Assembly (NCBI GenBank): GCA_012729535.1 | Contig: JAAYCY010000069.1 | Span: 1-47,250 of the forward strand | Reading direction: 5' to 3' | DNA from: Methanomicrobiales archaeon | GTDB lineage: Archaea > Halobacteriota > Methanomicrobia > Methanomicrobiales > Methanospirillaceae | Length of the DNA stretch: 47,250 nt | Part shown: piece by piece, positions 8,693 to 16,744 of the stretch | Layout: the number at the start of each line of letters is the position of its first letter | How positions within the stretch are numbered: position 1 is the stretch's first letter | Translations under genes and position numbers: made by a program | The notes under the pieces: model-generated | Database searches by the model: none | Seen by the model: the letters and a program-made list of their open reading frames with translations, nothing else | What the model was told of the DNA's origin: nothing

Positions 8693-9036
8693 TTCAGGAC
8701 CACCACCACGATAAGAACCAGGGCAGTCACAAAAAGATAAGCCAGGAAGTAGTCAGAGAGGTTTCCGGTATGGAGAGGTTTAATGAACCGGTAATATCCG
8801 GAAAGGGCATCGGTGTATCCCCAGTAGAGGTTTCCTGCCCTGATATGTACTGCTTCTTTTTCCGGTTCTGCATTTCCCGAAAGGAATGAAGCTGTTGCAC
8901 TTGTACTGGTATCATAGGTTTTTTCACCCCGTGACCAGATGAGCCACCCGATAATGAAGGCAATTAAAAATGCAATTACCCAGAATACGGCATTCCATGC
9001 ACCAAACCCGGTTGAGAGGGTGAACGAATCGATCAT
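8689..9036 (-). CDS. mbhI: Membrane-bound hydrogenase subunit MbhI
   Basis: A small 115-aa membrane subunit with a hydrophobic helix near residues 14-35 and another at the C-terminus (LAYLFVTALVLIVVVVL). Between them lies an amphipathic stretch (NLYWGYTDALSGYYRFIKP). Size, position between mbhH and mbhJ, and the C-terminal pattern fit MbhI of Pyrococcus, which bridges the antiporter and hydrogenase modules. Its start abuts the mbhH stop directly. Confidence 0.8.
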   Translation of the reverse strand: MIDSFTLSTGFGAWNAVFWVIAFLIAFIIGWLIWSRGEKTYDTSTSATASFLSGNAEPEKEAVHIRAGNLYWGYTDALSGYYRFIKPLHTGNLSDYFLAYLFVTALVLIVVVVLK

Positions 9037-10605
9037 TTATGCACCTCCAAGGACTGCTGATATATATCCCTGGTAATCGATGAGGGCAGAAGCTGCCGGG
9101 GCTACCAGGGCGTCAACCACCTGCTGGGGGAATATTCCAAAGAGAACCACAAGAATGGCAAGGATTCCCATGGCTATGAGCATGGGTGTTGGTGCTTCCT
9201 TGACGTTTTCGTATTCCGGAAGTTTCGGTCCCATGAACATGGAATGGAAGACCTTGACGAAGGATGCCAGAGTCAGAATACTGACCACCATTGCGATTAC
9301 TGCAAGGAGGGGATTGAACAGGAACGTCGATTCATAAATCATCAGTTTGGATGCAAATCCGTTAAATGGAGGAATTCCTGCAATGGCCAATGCTCCAATC
9401 ATGAAAAAGACCATAGTCCATTTCATGTTGTGTCCAAGACCTCCGAGCTGGTTGAGGTTTCTTGTGCCACAGCGGTACATGATGACTCCGGCGGTCAGGA
9501 AGAGGAGACCTTTGTAAATAGCATGGTTCATGATGTGGAAGAGGCCGCCTTTGAGTGCCATAACCCCGATGCTCTGGGAAAGACAGGTGCTTGAAAGGGC
9601 AGCAAGTCCGACTCCCACACCAAGCAGCATGTATCCGGTCTGTGATACCGCGTGATATGCCATCAGTCGTTTCACATCCTTTTGGGGAATTGCCATCGTG
9701 ACACCGATGAACATTGAGAGGATTCCAAGAATGATGATGACCCATCCGACAGTAAGAGGGTTAATCTGACCCCCATACAGGGTAAAGCACACCCGGAAGA
9801 GGGCATAAAGGCTTGCCTGGGATGAGACGACCAGGAATGCGGTAATTGCCGAGGGAGCCATGGCATAACTGTCCGGAGTCCAGAAGTGCATAGGAACTGC
9901 TCCGCATTTCATGGCAAGGGCAGTAAAAAACAGAACAAACGCAATGATGTCAAGACCGGTAAGTTGCATCCGGTCTGCTATCACTGCCATATTAAGGGAG
10001 TTATACTGGGCAAACAGGAGGCCGACACCGACCAGGAATAACATTCCTCCAATCGTCGAAAGTGCTGCATATTTAAGTCCGGCTTCTGCTGCAACACCCT
10101 TGTCAATCCGGTATGCAACAAGAGCTGCACCGGCAAGTGAACTGATCTCAAGGAAGACAAAGAAGTTAAAGAGATCGCCGGTCGCAATCATCCCGTATAC
10201 GCCGGCAATGAGCAGGAGGACCAGTGTGAAAAACCCGTCTTTCCCTGATAATCTCTCCATGCTCGAGACAGAAAATAATGTGATACAAAATCCGACGATC
10301 GCAGCGATTATCAGCATGAAGGCGTTCATCGGATCGATGGTAAAGATGATCCTGATTGGAATGCCGCCGGAATCCGGAGGAATAATATTGGAAACGGTGT
10401 TTACACCAAATGTGTAGACAATGGTTCCGGTTTCCAGGACCTGTGATGCAACCAAAAGTCCGCAGACTGATGAAAGACCGGTAACGATTAGAACCCAGGC
10501 ATTTCTGATTGAATCACCTGCTCTTGACAGGAGCGGTGTTAAAAAGGCTCCAAGCAGGGGGATTGCAATGAGAAGTCCGGGCAGGTTGTCAAATAGTATG
10601 TCCAT
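9037..10605 (-). CDS. mbhH: Membrane-bound hydrogenase subunit MbhH (MrpD/NuoN-type antiporter)
   Basis: The large antiporter-like subunit with about 14 membrane spans (522 aa), homologous to MrpD and NuoL/M/N. It carries the conserved segments GDLFNFFVFLEISSLAGAALVAY, with the glutamate in transmembrane helix 5, and AMKCGAVPMHFWTPDSYAMAP, with the central lysine. HAVSQTGYMLLG follows, and NHAIYKGLLFLTAG carries a second key lysine and histidine. These residues form the proton pathway in the family. It is expected to translocate H+ or take part in Na+/H+ exchange. Confidence 0.93.
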   Translation of the reverse strand: MDILFDNLPGLLIAIPLLGAFLTPLLSRAGDSIRNAWVLIVTGLSSVCGLLVASQVLETGTIVYTFGVNTVSNIIPPDSGGIPIRIIFTIDPMNAFMLIIAAIVGFCITLFSVSSMERLSGKDGFFTLVLLLIAGVYGMIATGDLFNFFVFLEISSLAGAALVAYRIDKGVAAEAGLKYAALSTIGGMLFLVGVGLLFAQYNSLNMAVIADRMQLTGLDIIAFVLFFTALAMKCGAVPMHFWTPDSYAMAPSAITAFLVVSSQASLYALFRVCFTLYGGQINPLTVGWVIIILGILSMFIGVTMAIPQKDVKRLMAYHAVSQTGYMLLGVGVGLAALSSTCLSQSIGVMALKGGLFHIMNHAIYKGLLFLTAGVIMYRCGTRNLNQLGGLGHNMKWTMVFFMIGALAIAGIPPFNGFASKLMIYESTFLFNPLLAVIAMVVSILTLASFVKVFHSMFMGPKLPEYENVKEAPTPMLIAMGILAILVVLFGIFPQQVVDALVAPAASALIDYQGYISAVLGGA

Positions 10606-10609
10606 TTAT

Positions 10610-10954
10610 TTACCCCTGCAGTTTTGTTACTTCACGGACATCGGTTGTACGATAATACCGGTAGATTACCATCACCATTGAGAGCAGAAGGGCGAGGGTC
10701 GCAACACCGATAACGATGCTGGTGAGTGTTAAGGCCTGAACGGTTGGCATTACCATGGCAAGGGAAGGTGCACCGGTAAAAATTGGTGCAATACTGTCCC
10801 ACCGGTATCCAAGAGCTATAAGAAAGAGGTTTACTCCGGATTCAAGAAGTGAGATTCCCATGATCATCTTGATGAGATCCTTTCGAAACAGGATGGTATA
10901 CAGGCCGAGCAGGATGGTTATTGCAACAACCAGGAATGGAAGATTATCTATCAT
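10610..10954 (-). CDS. mbhG: Membrane-bound hydrogenase subunit MbhG (MrpC/NuoK-like)
   Basis: A 114-aa protein with three predicted membrane helices, matching MrpC and NuoK. The second helix contains the expected acidic residue in MGISLLESGVNLFLIALG, followed by PTVQALTLTSIVIGVA, a family signature. It is part of the antiporter module with MbhH and overlaps mbhF by four bases. Confidence 0.9.
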   Translation of the reverse strand: MIDNLPFLVVAITILLGLYTILFRKDLIKMIMGISLLESGVNLFLIALGYRWDSIAPIFTGAPSLAMVMPTVQALTLTSIVIGVATLALLLSMVMVIYRYYRTTDVREVTKLQG

Positions 10955-11430
10955 TCTCCCTCCTCGTGATTTGAAATTCCACTAGTCATATACAGGATAA
11001 TAATACTGAGACCGCCAAGAACCTCAATTCCGACGGCAATATTCATGATTGGAATTGTTCCGGCGGTATTGAGAAAACCTGGATTGACACCATAGGGCAC
11101 CACCTGACCAAAAAGACCTCCGGCACCGCTTAAAAAGTTCATGAAGAAGAGGTATCCGAGGGGTATTGCAGCAAGAGCGGTTCCGATAAAGAGGATAAGA
11201 CCGGACATTTCAAAATTCTGAAATGCTTTCTTTTTGAACCATCCAAGAAAATCATCCAGTTTGTGGGCGACTATCAGCAGGATAAATCCCGTAGCGATTA
11301 CCGCACCTCCCTGAAATCCTCCACCCGGTGTCAGGTGTCCATGAAGAACAATGTAAAAACCAAAGACCACGATGAACATGAACATGATATCTGCTGTGGT
11401 CCGGATGATTTTGCTCATACAGTCACTCAT
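10951..11430 (-). CDS. mbhF: Membrane-bound hydrogenase subunit MbhF (MrpB-like)
   Basis: MrpB-domain subunit of about 159 aa with four hydrophobic spans and the signature GHLTPGGGFQGGAVIA. The open frame continues 36 codons upstream, through the 3' end of mbhE. I chose the internal ATG at 11430 because GAGGAGG lies at good spacing before it and the product then starts MSDCMSKIIRTTADIM, like its homologues. The start overlaps the mbhE stop by eight bases (ATGAGTGA). Confidence 0.9.
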   Translation of the reverse strand: MSDCMSKIIRTTADIMFMFIVVFGFYIVLHGHLTPGGGFQGGAVIATGFILLIVAHKLDDFLGWFKKKAFQNFEMSGLILFIGTALAAIPLGYLFFMNFLSGAGGLFGQVVPYGVNPGFLNTAGTIPIMNIAVGIEVLGGLSIIILYMTSGISNHEEGE

Positions 11431-11707
11431 ATTCGTAATCCTCCTCTTTTTTCCGGAGTCTGAAAAGGACTGAAACCCCGAATACTGCCGTAAACAGGAC
11501 ACATGCCTCACCAAGGGTATCAAACGCACGGTAATCAAACACGATGGATGTTACAATATTATTTGCACTGGTCTGTTCCTGTCCGTGTGCGATAAAATAA
11601 TCATCCATGTCGGACATTGCCGGGTTTCCGAACGGGATTGAAACCGCAGCAAAGAGGAGTGCAACAGCTAGTACCACAAGGGTAATTCCGGCAACTATGG
11701 ATCGCAT
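11423..11707 (-). CDS. mbhE: Membrane-bound hydrogenase subunit MbhE
   Basis: A 94-aa protein with an N-terminal hydrophobic helix (residues 3-25) and a second near residues 68-86. The segment NNIVTSIVFDYRAFDTLGEACVLFTAVFGVS is the MbhE/MrpA C-terminal signature. In Mrp antiporters this region belongs to the end of MrpA; in Mbh operons it is a separate gene, as here. The C-terminal tail is charged (RKKEEDYEYE). Confidence 0.87.
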   Translation of the reverse strand: MRSIVAGITLVVLAVALLFAAVSIPFGNPAMSDMDDYFIAHGQEQTSANNIVTSIVFDYRAFDTLGEACVLFTAVFGVSVLFRLRKKEEDYEYE

Positions 11708-11708
11708 G

Positions 11709-11954
11709 TTATGTCACCTCCTGGTTATGGGTGGCCCTGATTGCAATGATGAAGATTGCAGTTGACACTCCTGCACCAACTGCAGCTTCTGCAATTGCTA
11801 CATCTGGAGCCTGAAGTATGTAGAATTCTATCGAGAGGAGAAAACTGAAGGCTGCAAAGGTGACTGCTGCAGCAATGAGATCTTTTTGCCATACGATGAG
11901 TGCTGCAGTGATTATAAGGCCGAATAGGACCAGGATATGAATCAGTTCTATCAC
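11709..11954 (-). CDS. mbhD: Membrane-bound hydrogenase subunit MbhD (DUF4040)
   Basis: An 81-aa membrane protein with three short helices. The stretch FYILQAPDVAIAEAAVGAGV is the DUF4040 signature also present in the MrpA C-terminal region. Translation appears to start at a GTG within a four-base GTGA overlap with mbhC; no ATG is available in frame near the family N-terminus. Its function lies in ion translocation with MbhE. Confidence 0.88.
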   Translation of the reverse strand: MIELIHILVLFGLIITAALIVWQKDLIAAAVTFAAFSFLLSIEFYILQAPDVAIAEAAVGAGVSTAIFIIAIRATHNQEVT

Positions 11955-12307
11955 AGGCCTGCCTCCGCCAGTTTATCCACCACAGCCTGCTGTGGGTTCT
12001 GACCATTTCTGTGTGCTGCACGGGCTATTGCATGTGAACCTGCAGCATTGGTGATTGCAAGGGCAAACATTGCAATGATGGTATGGGTGATGACCATCAG
12101 GTATTGTGAATCGCTGGTTCCCAGGTATTGGGAAATCGCAAAGACCACAACCCCGAGGAAGATGAATATGCTCCCGAATGTTGTCGCCTTTGTTGACGCA
12201 TGGAGTCTTGTATATACATCCGGAAACCGTAAGAGGCCGATTACTCCCAGAGTATTAAATACAAGTCCGATTGCCAGGAAGATGAGGATAATCGTGTCTG
12301 CAATCAT
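11951..12307 (-). CDS. mbhC: Membrane-bound hydrogenase subunit MbhC (MrpG-like)
   Basis: MrpG-family subunit of 118 aa with three hydrophobic spans. The motif GVIGLLRFPDVYTRLHASTKATTFGS is the clear family signature. The C-terminal 25 residues (HAIARAAHRNGQNPQQ and onward) are hydrophilic and cytoplasmic. It overlaps the mbhB stop by one base (TGATG). Confidence 0.92.
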   Translation of the reverse strand: MIADTIILIFLAIGLVFNTLGVIGLLRFPDVYTRLHASTKATTFGSIFIFLGVVVFAISQYLGTSDSQYLMVITHTIIAMFALAITNAAGSHAIARAAHRNGQNPQQAVVDKLAEAGL

Positions 12308-12564
12308 CAGAGTTCCCCACCGATATACTTTGCAACATAAAGCGTTGAGATAAAGGACAACAGGGCATAGACAATTGCAACATCAATAAAAATGTATTGC
12401 TGGTATACTACACCCAGAAGGATCATTACCGCAACGGTGAGGGTGTTTATCGTATCCACTGCCACAACCCGGTCAGGTACAGTAGGCCCGATAATCAGTC
12501 TGACAAGAGCACCAATGGCAATGAGTATTACCACAAGGGCTGTAATACCAAAAATGTCGATCAT
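12307..12564 (-). CDS. mbhB: Membrane-bound hydrogenase subunit MbhB (MrpF-like)
   Basis: MrpF-family protein of 85 aa with three membrane helices and the signature RLIIGPTVPDRVVAVDTINT. The frame opens seven codons earlier, but the ATG at 12564 begins MIDIFGITAL as homologues do and forms a four-base ATGA overlap with mbhA. It is one of the small subunits of the MrpE/F/G module. Confidence 0.92.
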   Translation of the reverse strand: MIDIFGITALVVILIAIGALVRLIIGPTVPDRVVAVDTINTLTVAVMILLGVVYQQYIFIDVAIVYALLSFISTLYVAKYIGGEL

Positions 12565-13088
12565 TCTGCAATCCTCCGGATCCATTTGGGAATATCCATG
12601 TATGAAAAGACTTCTTTTGCCTCCAATGCTTCTTTCTTTTCAACTCCTTCATCAAGGTGGATAACATGAATGAAGAGGTCATGTGTCTTCTCATCAACAT
12701 CCACGCTTAAGGTTCCCGGTGTCAGGGTGATTGAATGGGCAAGCATGGTCATCGCGAGGGAAGATTTCATCCCTGAACGAAGTCTGATAATACCCGGTCT
12801 GATTCTTCCGGTGATTACCCGGTATGCAACATCGAAATTTGCCTTGGTAAGTTCAACAAGGAACGGACCACACAAATAAAAGATGATCTGAATCAGCCGT
12901 ACCGGATTTAACATCCGGTAGTTTTCGGATTTACAGAATATTTTTCTGCATAGTACCCCGGTAACAAGACCAATAACTATCCCGGCGGCGATTTCTTCTA
13001 TTGACCAGAAGAGAACAGAGCCGGATCCGACAACCAGCATCAGATAAAACAGAAATGCCACAAATGCAGTGACAAAAAAGGGGATCAT
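12561..13088 (-). CDS. mbhA: Membrane-bound hydrogenase subunit MbhA (MrpE-like)
   Basis: MrpE-family protein of 175 aa and the first gene of the hydrogenase operon. Two hydrophobic helices at the N-terminus are followed by the soluble MrpE domain with the conserved LAHSITLTPGTLSVDVD segment. The ATG at 13088 is the first start in frame. Upstream lies the promoter region shared with the divergent gene at 13303. Confidence 0.9.
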   Translation of the reverse strand: MIPFFVTAFVAFLFYLMLVVGSGSVLFWSIEEIAAGIVIGLVTGVLCRKIFCKSENYRMLNPVRLIQIIFYLCGPFLVELTKANFDVAYRVITGRIRPGIIRLRSGMKSSLAMTMLAHSITLTPGTLSVDVDEKTHDLFIHVIHLDEGVEKKEALEAKEVFSYMDIPKWIRRIAE

Positions 13089-13140
13089 GGTATCACCAGT
13101 TCCCGTTCATTAAAATGACAAAACATTGCCATACCCTCTC

Positions 13141-13166
13141 GATATATCATGATAAATCGTGATCAT
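13141..13166. promoter_or_regulatory. Cluster of overlapping palindromes upstream of the mbh operon
   Basis: Three symmetric elements lie close together about 55-75 bases before mbhA: GATATATC (13141-13148), the perfect 10-bp palindrome TATCATGATA (13145-13154) and TGATCA (13160-13165). ATGAT and ATCAT (13149-13153 and 13162-13166) also face each other. A TATA-like AATATTATATG for the minus strand lies further upstream, near 13179-13192. The palindromes may be an operator controlling hydrogenase expression; this is inference. Confidence 0.3.
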
Positions 13167-13302
13167 TCTAGGTGGTTATCCTCATCATATAATATTTTTT
13201 ATTCGATCAGCATTCTTTTTTTTGAAAAACAGTCATTTATCCTATTATCTGTGCAACCCGTACAAAGCAGTATCAAGGGATAGCACAAACATGTGAGAAG
13301 AT

Positions 13303-14694
13303 ATGGGTGGACTATACCACGGCAGAATACTCCTTCACTGGTGTGATTCATGCCACACACCAGTGTTATCAGATACATGCTCCTGCGGATCTAGTACTCG
13401 TGCCATTCCGGTGACCCCGCCTGGTGATGCACGGCCTGCTTTCCCTGATGATATTGCGTTTGTAAATCAGGTTTATGAAGAACAATTTGGGATCACCCTG
13501 ATTGCGGAAGGTCACCTGGCTCTTTTAAATAAAGTTCCTGATCATGACCGGATGGAAGAGATAATTGTTGGTGGGTCTATTGTTGGTGCAATCCGGTATG
13601 TTCCTGCAACAAACCGATGGGAGGCCCTTCCACGGCCTGATGCGGCTCTGATTAGTAAGCCAAAAAAGCGGTTCATGGTTGTCGATGAGGGGGCTGTTCA
13701 GTCCATCAGGGATGGGAGAAGTCTGCTTGCACCAGGCCTGGTATCCTGCGATCCGTCTGTTCGTGAAGGTGATGAAGTATTCATGATGACTCCTTATGGG
13801 GCCTGTGCTGGAGTAGGCAGGGCCAGGGTTGGAGCAGAGGAAGCAGAACGGATGGAACGGGGACAGGTTGTAAAGACCAGGAAAAATATTCCTTCTGAAT
13901 TTGTTCCGGGAAAATCCACCTGGGATGATGCGGTAAAAGCCAACAGGGATGTCCTTTTAAAGGCGGAGGCAGCTTCAGGAAAATTCATTGCAGACAGTAT
14001 CGCTCCTTATGAGCGACTATATAAGTCTGTCTCCTATTCGGGTGGAAAGGACAGTCTTGCAACTCTCCTTGTTGTTATGAAAACATTCAGAAAAACCCCT
14101 ATTCTGTATATTGACACCGGGCTTGAGTTTTTGTCAACTGATGAGAATGTGGAGGATGTTACCCGGTTTTATGGCCTGGATTGCGTCCGGATACCTACTG
14201 TCGATGCGTTCTGGCAGGATTTTGAATCAAACGGTCCGCCTGCCAGGGATAATCGGTGGTGCTGTAGAACTTCAAAGCTTGAACCACTTCGTCAGTACAT
14301 CGATAAGCACCATGGTGAGATTGTTTCTTTTATCGGCCAGCGAAAGTACGAGTCATTTTCACGGATGAAAAATCCCCGTGTCTGGAGAAATTCATATGTA
14401 AAAAACCAGGTATGCCTTGCACCTATTCATACCTGGACAGCACTTCACGTCTGGCTGTATATTTTCCAGGAAAAAGCACCTTATAATACCATGTATGAAC
14501 ATGGAGTTGACCGTATGGGCTGCTTTATGTGCCCGGCCAGCGATGCCGGAATTATTGAACGGATTAGAACCATGCATCCCGGACTCTGGGATAAATGGGA
14601 TATGAAAGTCAAGGAATGGCTACATAAGCAAAATATTTCTAAGTCCTCTTCAGACCGGGATGAACTAGAAATGACTGGAGAAAGTGTAGAATGA
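13303..14694 (+). CDS. PAPS reductase/PP-loop family protein with N-terminal zinc-finger-like and PUA-like regions
   Basis: A 463-aa cytoplasmic protein. Residues 14-28 hold a possible zinc site (Cys14, Cys17, Cys26, Cys28). Residues 90-190 look like a PUA domain (KRFMVVDEGAV, GDEVFMMTPYGACAGVGRAR). Residues 240-440 are a PAPS-reductase/adenine-nucleotide alpha-hydrolase domain with the PP-loop SGGKDS at 246-251. Later cysteine motifs are RWCCRTSK and RMGCFMCPAS. PUA suggests an RNA substrate, but the reaction is unknown. GAGAAG precedes the ATG. Its stop overlaps the hisH start by four bases. Confidence 0.85.
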   Translation: MGGLYHGRILLHWCDSCHTPVLSDTCSCGSSTRAIPVTPPGDARPAFPDDIAFVNQVYEEQFGITLIAEGHLALLNKVPDHDRMEEIIVGGSIVGAIRYVPATNRWEALPRPDAALISKPKKRFMVVDEGAVQSIRDGRSLLAPGLVSCDPSVREGDEVFMMTPYGACAGVGRARVGAEEAERMERGQVVKTRKNIPSEFVPGKSTWDDAVKANRDVLLKAEAASGKFIADSIAPYERLYKSVSYSGGKDSLATLLVVMKTFRKTPILYIDTGLEFLSTDENVEDVTRFYGLDCVRIPTVDAFWQDFESNGPPARDNRWCCRTSKLEPLRQYIDKHHGEIVSFIGQRKYESFSRMKNPRVWRNSYVKNQVCLAPIHTWTALHVWLYIFQEKAPYNTMYEHGVDRMGCFMCPASDAGIIERIRTMHPGLWDKWDMKVKEWLHKQNISKSSSDRDELEMTGESVE

Positions 14695-15296
14695 GTTCAG
14701 TAATTATCGTAGATTATGGCCTTGGGAACATGCGCAGCGTAAGCAAAGCGGTTGAAAAAGCAGGTGCTTCGGTTCTTATTTCTCATGATCTTGATGAAAT
14801 CAGGTCTGCAGACGGGATTATCCTTCCCGGAGTCGGAGCATTTCATGAGGCCATGACAAAACTAGCTGATCTCGGACAGATTTTAATCGAGTCAGAAGGC
14901 CAGGTCCCGATATTAGGGATATGCCTTGGAATGCAGATGATGATGGACTTTTCAGAAGAACATGGTCTTCATAAAGGTCTTGGTCTTATTCCTGGAACCG
15001 TCCGGCGGTTTCCATATTCACCCGGTTACAAAATTCCCCATATGGGATGGAACCAAATCCATCTTGTACAGCCTGAAGATCCCCTTTTTTCAGGGATCCC
15101 TGACGATTCATATGTTTATTTCGTGCATTCGTATTGGGCAGATACAACACCGGATTACTGTGTAACAAAAACAGATTATATCTGTCCCTTCTCATCATCA
15201 ATCAGGAACGGAACTGCAATTGGTGTTCAATTCCATCCGGAAAAAAGTGGCAGCACCGGACTTGCCATTCTTCAGAATTTTATTGGCATGATATAA
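14691..15296 (+). CDS. hisH: Imidazole glycerol phosphate synthase glutamine amidotransferase subunit HisH
   Basis: Releases ammonia from glutamine for HisF in histidine biosynthesis. The 201-aa class I amidotransferase starts IIVDYGLGNMRSVSKA. It has the nucleophile elbow GICLGMQMM with Cys78 and the dyad His182/Glu184 in VQFHPEKSG. HisF is not in the window. The four-base overlap with the PP-loop gene implies co-translation of two genes with no known link. Confidence 0.95.
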   Translation: MSSVIIVDYGLGNMRSVSKAVEKAGASVLISHDLDEIRSADGIILPGVGAFHEAMTKLADLGQILIESEGQVPILGICLGMQMMMDFSEEHGLHKGLGLIPGTVRRFPYSPGYKIPHMGWNQIHLVQPEDPLFSGIPDDSYVYFVHSYWADTTPDYCVTKTDYICPFSSSIRNGTAIGVQFHPEKSGSTGLAILQNFIGMI

Positions 15297-15302
15297 GGGA
15301 AT

Positions 15303-15671
15303 CTATGCCTGCATTGCCATTTCTATGGTAGCTTTAAGCTGATTGTCAGTAAATGGTTTGACAATATATCCCCTTGGTTTTGTCTTTTTGGCCCTCTCCA
15401 TGACATCCGAATCAAGAACTGAGCTGATGTATACAATCGGAATATTATATCTGGTGGAAATTTCCTGTGCGGTTTCAATTCCGTCACGTTCTCCTGGAAG
15501 ATTGATATCCATGAGAACAAGGCCAGGTTGAATTTTTTCGATTCGTTCCAGTGCCTCAGTGCTGTCTTCGGCAGCCCCGACTACTTTATAACCCATTTCA
15601 GTAAGTCTCCATGAGATTAGGTCGGCAATTACCGGATTATCTTCAACGATAAATATTGTTTCAGCTGGCAC
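15303..15671 (-). CDS. Stand-alone response-regulator receiver domain protein
   Basis: A 122-aa CheY-like single-domain receiver with no output domain. It shows the acidic pair in IFIVEDNPVIADLI, the phospho-acceptor Asp55 in GLVLMDINLPG, the switch serine in VYISS and the Lys in YIVKPF. It would be phosphorylated by a histidine kinase not present in this window. It seems to start with GTG at 15671. It converges on hisH with a gap of only six bases. Confidence 0.9.
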   Translation of the reverse strand: MPAETIFIVEDNPVIADLISWRLTEMGYKVVGAAEDSTEALERIEKIQPGLVLMDINLPGERDGIETAQEISTRYNIPIVYISSVLDSDVMERAKKTKPRGYIVKPFTDNQLKATIEMAMQA

Positions 15672-15785
15672 AACAACCTTGAAAAGATATCACTTCTGAT
15701 CCTATAAGATATCTGTTTTGCACAAATTATGTTGATCATTCAGGTACAAAATTACGAATTCTCTCTTTATCTCTAATTTGAGTTC

Positions 15786-16463
15786 TTATTTTTTGACTCT
15801 CCAGTGGATCAAAACCCCTTTCTCTATTGGGGTGGCACTTATCATTTCAAGCACTGGAAAATCCTCTTCATTGATAAAACCCTTACCATCTGCAAGGGTT
15901 GGAGCATCTTTTCCTCCAATGATAATGTTACCAACAAACATGAACAGTTCATCAACCAGCCCTTCTGATATCATTCCCCAAATGAGGGTGCCTCCGCCTT
16001 CCACCATTAGCCGCTTGATCCCGGCATTTGAGAGTTGCGCAAGAAAAAAAGATAGATCTACCTGCGTTGCGCCTGCAATGAAAATATCAGCATGATTAGC
16101 AAGAATCGTTTTATTTTCGGGACTAGCTGATTCAGATACTCCGATGATCCTTTTTCCTGTTCCTTTGTGTAGTATTTTTGCTTCAGGTGGTGTCCTGGCA
16201 TGACTGTCAACCACGATCCGGATAGGGTGGTCTGATTTTCCCATCTTTACCCGTTTATTTATTAGCGTGGGAGATTTTATCGTAAGCGACGGATCATCTG
16301 CCAGGACAGTTCCAATACCTACCATAATCGCATCACAGCCTGCTTTTAATTCATCTACCCTTTCAAAATCTTCCCTTCCGGAAATTTTTACCTGTCTGCG
16401 CTCCCTGGTTGAGAGTTTACCATCTGCACTAACGGCGACATTAACTATGACATAAGGGCGCAT
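15786..16463 (-). CDS. arfC: 2,5-diamino-6-ribosylamino-4(3H)-pyrimidinone 5'-phosphate reductase
   Basis: A RibD C-terminal-type NADPH reductase that acts before deamination in archaeal riboflavin and F420 precursor synthesis. The 225-aa protein begins RPYVIVNVAVSADGKLSTRER. It contains CDAIMVGIGTVLADDPSLTI and LMVEGGGTLIWGMISEGLVDEL, both family signatures. The ATG overlaps the upstream stop by one base, so it is co-transcribed with the two methanogen DUF genes. Confidence 0.92.
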   Translation of the reverse strand: MRPYVIVNVAVSADGKLSTRERRQVKISGREDFERVDELKAGCDAIMVGIGTVLADDPSLTIKSPTLINKRVKMGKSDHPIRIVVDSHARTPPEAKILHKGTGKRIIGVSESASPENKTILANHADIFIAGATQVDLSFFLAQLSNAGIKRLMVEGGGTLIWGMISEGLVDELFMFVGNIIIGGKDAPTLADGKGFINEEDFPVLEMISATPIEKGVLIHWRVKK

Positions 16464-16744
16464 TATTTGCTCTTCTCTCTATTTCGGAGACGTTCAATCT
16501 CATTTACAGCATCCGGTACACGAATCAGGAATGTTCCATGACAGGGTTTAGTAAATGGAAAGAGCAGTGATTCCCCATCAATGGCAACCCTGATTGGTGG
16601 AACCCCGATCAGGTGTAAATCAAACATCTTGTATCCTGGTTCAACATCATATTTTTCCGCGTATCTTGCAAGATATTCACGGGATTCTTTAAACGAGATC
16701 TTTGAAAGAAGTACTTCGTATGGGAGTGATTCTAAACATCCCAT
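16463..16744 (-). CDS. DUF1894 family protein
   Basis: A 93-aa soluble protein typical of methanogens. It has an N-terminal YEVLLSKISFKESREYL segment, then PGYKMFDLHLIGVPPI and LFPFTKPCHGTFLIRV, which match my memory of the DUF1894 pattern. Function is unknown. It overlaps the neighbouring DUF1890 gene by 13 bases, so the two products are probably made together and may interact. Confidence 0.75.
   Translation of the reverse strand: MGCLESLPYEVLLSKISFKESREYLARYAEKYDVEPGYKMFDLHLIGVPPIRVAIDGESLLFPFTKPCHGTFLIRVPDAVNEIERLRNREKSK

Noticed and set aside
15303-15671. Receiver protein as part of the hisH operon
   Set aside because: It is on the opposite strand and converges on hisH, so it is not co-transcribed.
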